This document shows positions 21,685-26,512 of a stretch of 26,512 nucleotides of DNA, piece by piece. The stretch comes from Candidatus Falkowbacteria bacterium RIFOXYC2_FULL_47_12. Lineage in GTDB: Bacteria > Patescibacteriota > Patescibacteriia > Patescibacteriales > XYC2-FULL-47-12. Position 1 is the first letter of the stretch; every line of letters begins with the position of its first letter. Made by a program: the position numbers and the translations under genes. The notes under the pieces are model-generated. The model saw only the letters and a program-made list of their open reading frames with translations, was not told where the DNA came from and searched no databases. The stretch is taken from assembly GCA_001778285.1 (NCBI GenBank), contig MFGL01000009.1, forward strand, positions 5,726 through 32,237, read 5' to 3'.

Positions 21685-21760
21685 CCCACCGGAGCACTCT
21701 CGTTCTTGGTGGGAACTTTCATTGAGATGCACCTTAATTTTAGCCTGTTTTGCTAAAATT
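21685..21760 (-). promoter_or_regulatory. Structured rpsF leader, possible S6:S18 autoregulatory element
   Basis: On the minus strand, AATTTTAGC (21752-21760) pairs perfectly over 9 bp with GCTAAAATT (21736-21744). Further down, CCCACC (21708-21713) pairs with GGTGGG (21685-21690) around an inner GAG/CTC stem, leaving an asymmetric bulge beside CCGG. A U-rich tract follows. S6:S18 binding leaders upstream of rpsF are known and use a CCG-containing bulge; the match here is only by eye. Confidence 0.45.
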
Positions 21761-21810
21761 TATTCCAAAAATTAATTCGGAAATTAGGGAAGGTTGCTTG
21801 ATTTGTCAGT

Positions 21811-21839
21811 ATTCTATCATAGCACCGAAAATATTGCAA
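21811..21839 (-). promoter_or_regulatory. Promoter of the rpsF-ssb-rpsR-efp operon
   Basis: On the minus strand, TTGCAA (21834-21839), 17 bases and TAGAAT (21811-21816). The predicted start gives a leader of about 150 bases containing the two hairpins. Confidence 0.6.
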
Positions 21840-21882
21840 GGCCATTGCCAATCGGCCGTACCTGCGATACTATTAGGAATAT

Positions 21883-23190
21883 ATGCGCTATTTTTTTATT
21901 TTAGGTAAAAATCCAACGCTGTCTTTTGCTGAAATTGTAACGGTTTTAGCGCTGAAACCGGAGCAGGTTTTGTATTTGTCAAAAGAAGCGGCAATTATAA
22001 ATTTAGCTCAAGAGATAGACGCACAGAGTTTAATGAGAAAGTTGGGGGGAACGATAAAAATTGGCGTTGTGAATGCTCAATTATCAATAATCAACGCTCA
22101 ATCAATACTCAATGAAAAAATTTTCAATGACGCGCGCAATGATGGGAAATTTAATTTTGGCATTTCATACTACGGAGTTGGTGCACTGGAAAATGAAAAG
22201 CAATTGGCAATGGAAATCAAAAAAGCGCTGAAAGAGAAAGGCGTGAGTTCGCGGTGGGTGACGAGCCGGGAAAAAGTTTTATCATCGGTGGTGGTGGAGC
22301 AAAACAAGCTGACGAGTGAGCGGGGTGTGGAAATTATTATCATCAATGACGGTCAACAGTATTTTATCGGCAAAACATTAGCCGTGCAACCGTTTAAAGA
22401 ATTGTCCGCGCGCGATTACGGCCGGCCCGGGCGCGATGACTACTCCGGCATGCTGCCGCCGAAATTGGCGCAGATATTGATTAACTTTGCGACCTCTCCC
22501 CACTCGCTCCGCTCGTCTCCCCTCTCCTTGGCAAGGAGAGGGGCTGGGGGTGAGGTTCTCCTGGATCCGTTTTGCGGCTCGGGCACAATTCTAACTGAAG
22601 CGGCATTGATGGGCTTTAAAAATATTATCGGCTGCGATAAAAGCGAGAAAGCCGTTAGCGATACGAGAAAAAACATAGAATGGATGAAAGTTTATGGTCA
22701 GTTGTCAAAGGTTAGGTGCCAAGTGTCGCAATGCGACGTACAAAAATTATCCCAGCGCATCAAAACACATTCCATTGACGCCATCGTCACCGAACCGTAC
22801 TTGGGCCCGTCACGGGGCAAGCGAGACAGGAAAGCAATAGAAAAAATTGCGTGCGAGCTTGAGCAACTCTACCACCAAGCCATTTTGCAGTTTGAAAAAG
22901 TTTTAAAGCCTAACGGTCGGGTGGTGATGATATGGCCAGTGTTTGTTTTGGCAAAAAATGAAAGTATTTTTTTAAATACTAAAAATATTTTGAAAAACAC
23001 CTCCTTTCAAAAAATAATTCCTTTGGCCGGCTTTCCGAGACGTGGCCTGATAGAGATAAGCGAACGTAATACCATGTTTTACTATCGGGAGAGCCAAAAG
23101 GTACGGCGGGAAATTGTGATACTGCAAAAATCATCATTATATGATACAGAATATGATACAGAAAAAATCAGAAACAAACCGCGTCGTTAA
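21883..23190 (+). CDS. Trm11/TrmG10-like RNA (guanine-N2) methyltransferase with repeat insertions
   Basis: This 435-residue protein begins MRYFFILGKNPTLSFAEI, as in archaeal TrmG10/Trm11-type enzymes. It has a THUMP-like N-terminal half, ARDYGRPGRDDYSGMLPPKLAQIL, motif I LLDPFCGSGTILTEAAL and a catalytic-loop VTEPYLGP in place of the usual DPPYG. These enzymes make m2G on tRNA; the exact site is unknown. Two repeat-derived segments lie in the frame: a TCAAT-rich one (22075-22114, about 13 residues) and a palindromic element (22492-22556, about 21 residues) directly before motif I. The 3' end overlaps ruvB by 50 bases. Confidence 0.8.
   Translation: MRYFFILGKNPTLSFAEIVTVLALKPEQVLYLSKEAAIINLAQEIDAQSLMRKLGGTIKIGVVNAQLSIINAQSILNEKIFNDARNDGKFNFGISYYGVGALENEKQLAMEIKKALKEKGVSSRWVTSREKVLSSVVVEQNKLTSERGVEIIIINDGQQYFIGKTLAVQPFKELSARDYGRPGRDDYSGMLPPKLAQILINFATSPHSLRSSPLSLARRGAGGEVLLDPFCGSGTILTEAALMGFKNIIGCDKSEKAVSDTRKNIEWMKVYGQLSKVRCQVSQCDVQKLSQRIKTHSIDAIVTEPYLGPSRGKRDRKAIEKIACELEQLYHQAILQFEKVLKPNGRVVMIWPVFVLAKNESIFLNTKNILKNTSFQKIIPLAGFPRRGLIEISERNTMFYYRESQKVRREIVILQKSSLYDTEYDTEKIRNKPRR
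22075..22114 (+). repeat. TCAAT-reiterated segment inside the methyltransferase gene
   Basis: About six closely spaced copies of TCAAT or TCAA variants lie within 40 bases, translated in frame as AQLSIINAQSILN. It resembles intergenic short-word repeats but sits in a coding region. Confidence 0.5.
22492..22556. repeat. Palindromic repeat (copy B) inserted in frame in the Trm11-like gene
   Basis: ACCTC (22492-22496) and GAGGT (22552-22556) flank a 12-bp stem (22519-22530 with 22532-22543, CCCCTCTCCTTG and its complement). The CCCCTCTCCTT stem and the ACTCGCTC.GCTCGTCTC flank match copy A in tsaD. Relative to the host reading direction it is inverted compared with copy A. It encodes about TSPHSLRSSPLSLARRGAGG. 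Confidence 0.85.
23139..23162 (+). repeat. 12-bp tandem duplication at the ruvB start
   Basis: ATATGATACAGA occurs twice with no gap. Each copy contains an in-frame ATG (23141, 23153) for ruvB and adds four residues to both overlapping proteins. Confidence 0.85.
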
Positions 23191-24205
23191 CGCAAGCGAA
23201 GCCAATGGTGATAGCGCGCTGGACCAGAGTTTGCGGCCAAAAAACTTGGCAGACTACGTGGGCCAGGAAAAAATCAAAGAAAATTTGGGTATTTTTATGC
23301 AGGCGGCCAAGGGGCGCAACGAGCCCATTGAACACGTCCTGCTCTACGGCGCGCCGGGCTTGGGAAAAACCACGCTGGCGCACGTCATTGCCAACGAAAT
23401 GGGCGTAAGCTGCCGCATTACGAGCGGTCCGGCGATAGAAAAAGCCGGGGACCTGGCGGCCATTTTGAGTAATTTGCAGGAGGGTGACATTTTATTCATT
23501 GATGAAATCCACCGGCTGAACAAAGCCATTGAAGAAATTTTGTATCCGGCCATGGAAGACTACGCGCTGGATATTATCATCGGCAAAGGCCCGAGTGCGC
23601 GCACCCTACGCATTGACCTTCCCAAATTCACCCTCATCGGTGCGACCACCAAAATGAGCGCATTGTCAGGGCCGTTGCGCGACCGCTTCGGAGCCACGTA
23701 CCACCTGGATTTTTATACCACGGATGACATTGAAAAAATCCTCACGCGCAGCGCGCGCATTTTGAATGTTATGATAGAATTTGAAGCGTGCAGACACATA
23801 GCCTCCCGCTCGCGCCGCACCCCGCGCGTGGCCAACCGGCTTTTAAAGCGCGTGCGCGACTATGCCGAGGTGCGCCACGACGGAACGGTTACACCGGAGA
23901 TCAGTCAGGCGGCTTTGGCGATGCTTGAGATTGATGAATTGGGTTTGGACCACATTGATCGCAAGGTGCTTTTGGCAATGCTGGAAAAATTCAACGGCGG
24001 GCCGGTCGGCGTGAACTCCATTGCCGCGGCTACCGGCGAGGAAATGGCAACGATTGAAGACGTTTATGAACCGTATTTGCTCCAGCTTGGCTTTATTGAG
24101 CGTACGCCGCGCGGCCGCGTGGTGACGGATTTGGCACGAAAGCATTTAGGAGTGGCGGAAACAAACAGACAAAACGCATTAATGAACTACCCCGCAGCAA
24201 GCTGA
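23141..24205 (+). CDS. ruvB: Holliday junction branch-migration helicase RuvB
   Basis: RuvB drives branch migration of Holliday junctions with RuvA. The 354-residue protein has SLRPKNLADYVGQEKIKENL, Walker A GAPGLGKTT, Walker B ILFIDEIHRL, sensor 1 LIGATTK and arginine-finger region SGPLRDRFG. The C-terminal winged helix includes SRRTPRVANRLLKRVRDYA and IEDVYEPYLLQLGFIERTPRGRV. The start is ambiguous between 23141 and 23153 because of a 12-bp duplication. The last residues (about NYPAAS) and the TGA lie in or beside the terminal hairpin of an IS200-type element, so the native C-terminus was replaced. Confidence 0.97.
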   Translation: MIQNMIQKKSETNRVVNASEANGDSALDQSLRPKNLADYVGQEKIKENLGIFMQAAKGRNEPIEHVLLYGAPGLGKTTLAHVIANEMGVSCRITSGPAIEKAGDLAAILSNLQEGDILFIDEIHRLNKAIEEILYPAMEDYALDIIIGKGPSARTLRIDLPKFTLIGATTKMSALSGPLRDRFGATYHLDFYTTDDIEKILTRSARILNVMIEFEACRHIASRSRRTPRVANRLLKRVRDYAEVRHDGTVTPEISQAALAMLEIDELGLDHIDRKVLLAMLEKFNGGPVGVNSIAAATGEEMATIEDVYEPYLLQLGFIERTPRGRVVTDLARKHLGVAETNRQNALMNYPAAS

Positions 24206-24716
24206 CGGGGTATCACGTACCGCCGAACAGCGTGAGTTGCTGCGAATGCAGTTGTTGGTAATTGTGTAAACCTTGGTTTTTGATGTACTGCTGGATTTGG
24301 TGTTCGCTGGCGGCGTGGCCGACGGTGTTGATGTAGTACCCCTTGGTCCAGAACTCACCGCCCCACAGCTCCCGCTTGACGATTGGCTTTCGCCTGAATA
24401 TCTCTCGGGCTGTGATGCTTTTGACAATTTTGGCAATGTTAGTCGGGCTGATCATCGGTACGGACTGAATCAGGAAGTGCGCGTGATCTTCGTCTATCCC
24501 GATTTCCACGAAGTGTATGTCGTAGCGTTGCTGGATTTCCAGGCAGATGTTCTTGATTTCCTGGCTGACACCGTTGAAGTCCTTAAACACGTCCCGCCGG
24601 TACTTTACGGGGCAAACCAGGTGGTACAGGAGCAGTGAAACATTGTGCGAACGCTTGATGTGATCCGACATGCATACAGCTTACCAGAGTTTACCCACGC
24701 AGCATAGCTGCGGGGA
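24189..24716 (-). mobile_element. IS200-type insertion sequence (IS200/IS605 family, tnpA only)
   Basis: A single Y1 transposase gene is flanked by subterminal hairpins. The right-end hairpin is ACCCCGCAGC/GCTGACGGGGT at 24189-24211 with one bulged A. The left-end hairpin is CCCACGCAGC/GCTGCGGGG at 24694-24715, also with one bulged A. This is the expected single-strand-transposition architecture. Exact ends are not resolved because these elements make no target duplication. No tnpB is present. Confidence 0.85.
24213..24671 (-). CDS. tnpA: IS200-family Y1 (HUH) transposase TnpA
   Basis: This 152-residue HUH single-strand transposase starts MSDHIKRSHNVSLLLYHLVCPVKYRRDVF. The HUH motif is HAHFLIQ and the catalytic tyrosine lies in GYYINTVGHAASEHQIQQYIKNQG. 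The length is typical and no frameshift was seen, so it may be active. It is transcribed opposite to ruvB. A stem-loop at the element's left end just upstream may limit its expression, as in other IS200 copies. Confidence 0.95.
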   Translation of the reverse strand: MSDHIKRSHNVSLLLYHLVCPVKYRRDVFKDFNGVSQEIKNICLEIQQRYDIHFVEIGIDEDHAHFLIQSVPMISPTNIAKIVKSITAREIFRRKPIVKRELWGGEFWTKGYYINTVGHAASEHQIQQYIKNQGLHNYQQLHSQQLTLFGGT

Positions 24717-24748
24717 AATCTTATTCATTATAGTTTAACTTTTTAAAT

Positions 24749-25213
24749 ATGAATATTGAAGCGATGTCTAAGCGAGAGGATCTATTTACAGAAGAGGAAA
24801 TAGTTGAGGAGATATTGAGCAACGCCGTCAAAGAAGATAGGGAGAGCTACAAATGCCCTGGAGCTCAGGCCTATTCCATTGCATATGGCAGCAAGAAATT
24901 CGTCTTATTTTTTCAAGAAGATGAAGGTAATTTTTCTTCCTTTATAAAAAATAGAGAAGGGCTGGAAAGAAAGGAACACGAAACCTCGTTGCTCTACAGC
25001 GCGGCCAAAAAGCTAATGGAGCGATTGGCGGCCGACCAGAATAAAACCTATACTTATACTCTGAGGACTCAAAATCAAAATATAAAAAATTGGGCTGACA
25101 CTAAAGGCAGAAAAATTTTTCAGTGGCAGACGGAAGACGAGATTCCTGACGAAGTATATGGGCCTTTGTATGTTTTTGGCACGCAGGTACGCGTTGCGAA
25201 CACAGAAAAGTAG
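24749..25213 (+). CDS. Hypothetical protein, soluble, 154 residues
   Basis: I do not recognise the family with confidence. The N-terminus is acidic and helical (SKREDLFTEEEIVEEILSNAVKED). A beta segment follows (GSKKFVLFFQEDEGNFSSFI), then a helix with KKLMERLAA. The C-terminal block YTYTLRTQNQNIKNWADTKGRKIFQW ends the recognisable pattern. There is no signal peptide or transmembrane segment. Two starts are possible (24749, or 24764 giving MSKREDL); neither has an SD. It sits between the IS200 element and a terminator and may have lost its original upstream context. Confidence 0.65.
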   Translation: MNIEAMSKREDLFTEEEIVEEILSNAVKEDRESYKCPGAQAYSIAYGSKKFVLFFQEDEGNFSSFIKNREGLERKEHETSLLYSAAKKLMERLAADQNKTYTYTLRTQNQNIKNWADTKGRKIFQWQTEDEIPDEVYGPLYVFGTQVRVANTEK

Positions 25214-25248
25214 CTTGCACTGAGGCGCATAAATTTGAAAAAAAGAAT

Positions 25249-25282
25249 CCCCCATAGAAAATTTTTACGGGGGCATTTTTTT
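25249..25282. terminator. Bidirectional intrinsic terminator
   Basis: CCCCC (25249-25253) pairs with GGGGG (25269-25273), followed by CATTTTTTT on the + strand and a U-rich tract on the - strand. It serves the convergent hypothetical gene and lipoprotein. Confidence 0.75.
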
Positions 25283-25299
25283 GATTTTTTTTCTGCGTG

Positions 25300-25800
25300 C
25301 TACCGCATATGTTTTATGTAGCACGCGAACAAATAAGTATCTAAACTACACGCCGCCAAATCATCCGGCGGCACAAGATGTCCATATTTTTTTTGCGCCG
25401 CCTTGTACAACGGACGGCGCGCGAGCGCGGTGTCTATTCTCGTGATAGTTTCCGCCATTGCGGAAATATCAAGAGAATGACTTTTTGTCGGCCGCGCAGC
25501 CTCAATGCCTATAGCTATAGGCATGAGCTCTATTTGCTCCCGAATTATTTGCGCATCTCGGATGTAGAAAAATATTACATCCAAATTTCGCATAGCAATT
25601 TTTTCATTGCCAGTCTGGCCGATATTGCCGGCCAGATTTTCCAACGCTTCCCGGTCCATCTTGAGATGGGACAACTCGGAAAGAGTGGAAGGGAGCTTGC
25701 CATTTTCCAAAAAAGCCTGCCTTTTTGGCGAAGACAGGCAACCAGTTGTAAGAAACATTGTAAAAACTACAAAAACGAACAACGACCAGTTCTTTCTCAT
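25300..25800 (-). CDS. Putative small lipoprotein of unknown function
   Basis: This 166-residue protein has a signal peptide (MRKNWSLFVFVVFTMFLTTGC) whose candidate acylated Cys is residue 21 in TTGC. The mature part is mainly helical (MDREALENLAGNIGQ, then NLDVIFFYIRDAQIIREQIELMP) and no known domain was recognised. GGAGGG 8 bases upstream fixes the start. It has its own strong promoter with a palindrome between the -35 and -10 boxes. It is the second stand-alone lipoprotein in the window; it shows no obvious similarity to the one at 1481-2116. Confidence 0.7.
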   Translation of the reverse strand: MRKNWSLFVFVVFTMFLTTGCLSSPKRQAFLENGKLPSTLSELSHLKMDREALENLAGNIGQTGNEKIAMRNLDVIFFYIRDAQIIREQIELMPIAIGIEAARPTKSHSLDISAMAETITRIDTALARRPLYKAAQKKYGHLVPPDDLAACSLDTYLFACYIKHMR

Positions 25801-25857
25801 CTTAATTGCCCTCCATTTAATGGAAGAATGGTCTAGAACTCCGTTTGGAGCACTTTG

Positions 25858-25886
25858 ATAATAGGATAAAACGGCGTTTTCGTCAA
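25858..25886 (-). promoter_or_regulatory. Lipoprotein promoter with a palindrome in the spacer
   Basis: On the minus strand, TTGACG (25881-25886), 17 bases and TATTAT (25858-25863). The spacer contains AAAACG-N-CGTTTT at 25868-25880, an ideal position for a repressor or MerR-type activator. This is inference. Confidence 0.6.
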
Positions 25887-25896
25887 CTTTGTAAAT

Positions 25897-25925
25897 TTGC
25901 CAAAACGGAAATAATAAGCTATGTT
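25897..25925 (+). promoter_or_regulatory. Probable rpmF-nusB promoter
   Basis: TTGCCA (25897-25902), 17 bases and TATGTT (25920-25925), divergent from and adjacent to the lipoprotein promoter. Confidence 0.45.
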
Positions 25926-25954
25926 AGTAATTGATTAGGATCATCACATTCTAA

Positions 25955-25978
25955 ATTTTTAATTCATAATTTTTAATT
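25955..25978 (+). repeat. ATTTTTAATT repeated at 14-bp period before rpmF
   Basis: ATTTTTAATT occurs at 25955-25964 and 25969-25978, in the rpmF 5' UTR. The 14-bp period is twice seven, in line with heptamer arrays elsewhere in the window, but the AT-richness makes chance likely. Confidence 0.4.
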
Positions 25979-25984
25979 TCCTCT

Positions 25985-26176
25985 ATGTCCGTACCCAAGA
26001 AACGCCGAACCAAAAGTTCCGTAAACCAGCGCCGCTCGCATTTCGCGCTCAAAAGAAAAACGCTGGCTGTCTGCCCGCAGTGCAAGCGCACAATTTTGCC
26101 GCACACCGCCTGCCGCAACTGCGGCTACTACAAGGGCAGAGAAGTTATAAAGTTAAAAGTGAGAAGCAAGAAGTAA
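25985..26176 (+). CDS. rpmF: Large ribosomal subunit protein bL32
   Basis: The 63-residue protein starts MSVPKKRRTKSSVNQRRSH, the hallmark of L32. It has a four-cysteine zinc ribbon (C30-x2-C33 and C43-x2-C46). The start lacks a strong SD. nusB starts one base after its stop codon, so they form an operon, a common arrangement in Parcubacteria-like genomes. Confidence 0.97.
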   Translation: MSVPKKRRTKSSVNQRRSHFALKRKTLAVCPQCKRTILPHTACRNCGYYKGREVIKLKVRSKK

Positions 26177-26177
26177 T

Positions 26178-26512
26178 ATGTCCAACCGCCACCTCTCGCG
26201 CACCATCGCCATGCAGACGCTCTACCTCTGGGATTTCAATCATCTTAAGGAGGCTGATTTGGATGCCGTGATTGACGAAACGCTCAAAGAGTTCGCGCCC
26301 GGCTTTGATGATGGTGATTTCGCCCGCGCAACCGCGCACGGCGTAGTGAAAAACTTGACGGCCATTGACGATTACATAAAAAAATACGCGCCGGAGTGGC
26401 CGCTGGAACAAATTACTTTTGTAGACCGCAACATTATGCGGCTGGGCATTTACGAGATGCTCTTTACGCCGGACATTCCCGAGCGCGTGGCTATCAACGA
26501 AGCCATTGAAAT
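26178..26512 (+). CDS. nusB: Transcription antitermination factor NusB, 3' end cut by window edge
   Basis: The first 111 residues are visible: MSNRHLSRTIAMQTLYLWDFN, a helical RNA-binding N-terminus. ITFVDRNIMRLGIYEMLFTPDIPERVAINEAIE is the diagnostic NusB block. NusB with NusE (S10) binds boxA in rRNA leaders. The ATG at 26178 immediately follows the rpmF stop codon (TAATATG). The remaining 30 or so residues lie beyond the window. Confidence 0.95.
   Translation, partial: MSNRHLSRTIAMQTLYLWDFNHLKEADLDAVIDETLKEFAPGFDDGDFARATAHGVVKNLTAIDDYIKKYAPEWPLEQITFVDRNIMRLGIYEMLFTPDIPERVAINEAIE

Noticed and set aside
24213..24671. IS605-type element with TnpB/omega-RNA
   Set aside because: No tnpB reading frame or remnant lies between the two terminal hairpins; only tnpA is present.

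Overview
The window looks like chromosome from a Candidate Phyla Radiation (Patescibacteria, probably Parcubacteria-like) bacterium. The pointers are small T4SS_pilin-type two-helix proteins, two GxxExxY proteins, a compact rpsP-khpA-trmD-tsaD operon with no rimM or rplS, rpsF-ssb-rpsR-efp, rpmF-nusB, a MEMO1-CapA fusion and an FtsH with a GGPGTGKT P-loop. This placement is inferred from gene content and family style; no 16S rRNA or marker search was possible.

Layout. 1-1403 (+): two paralogous pilin-like membrane proteins separated by a GxxExxY cassette in a perfect 28-bp inverted repeat. 1481-2116 (-): a lipoprotein with its own promoter and leader hairpin. 2261-4928 (-): rpsP-khpA-trmD-tsaD; tsaD carries in-frame palindromic insertions. 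5052-8072 (+): an AT-rich accessory block with a methyltransferase, an amidohydrolase stub and an AbiEi/AbiEii type IV toxin-antitoxin pair. 8223-11495 (+): an S1-domain ribosomal protein and ftsH. 11639-19644 (+): a membrane protein, a PilB-type ATPase, a second GxxExxY cassette, a translin/TRAX-like protein, a prepilin-leader-like surface protein, a MEMO1-CapA fusion and a phosphodiesterase. 19709-21656 (-): rpsF-ssb-rpsR-efp. 21883-24205 (+): a Trm11/TrmG10-like methyltransferase overlapping ruvB. 24189-24716: an IS200-type element abutting ruvB. 24749-26512: a small unknown gene (+), a lipoprotein (-), rpmF and the start of nusB (+).

The most interesting signal is a set of heptamer-built repeats. 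Two GxxExxY genes (PD-(D/E)xK nuclease-like) each lie inside an inverted repeat whose arms are made of reiterated heptamers (YACRAAY: TACGAAT in one, TACAAAT/CACAAAC in the other). Each cassette fits exactly between a stop codon and the next start codon of a co-directional operon. Arms without a GxxExxY gene precede ftsH (29 bp, 2 mismatches to the cassette-1 right arm) and the MEMO1-CapA gene (four units spaced 10-11 bp). A different heptamer, AAATCTW, is repeated six times before the gene at 11639. This looks like a repeat family mobilised or maintained by GxxExxY proteins.

A second signal is a palindromic repeat inserted in frame, in opposite orientations, into two RNA-modification genes (tsaD and the Trm11-like gene), comparable to Rickettsia palindromic elements. 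Other points are a TRAX-type catalytic quartet in a bacterial translin-family protein, an Arg-tipped EF-P, and an IS200 end that supplies the ruvB stop codon. No tRNA, rRNA or CRISPR array was seen, and no gene-free stretch exceeds about 230 bases.
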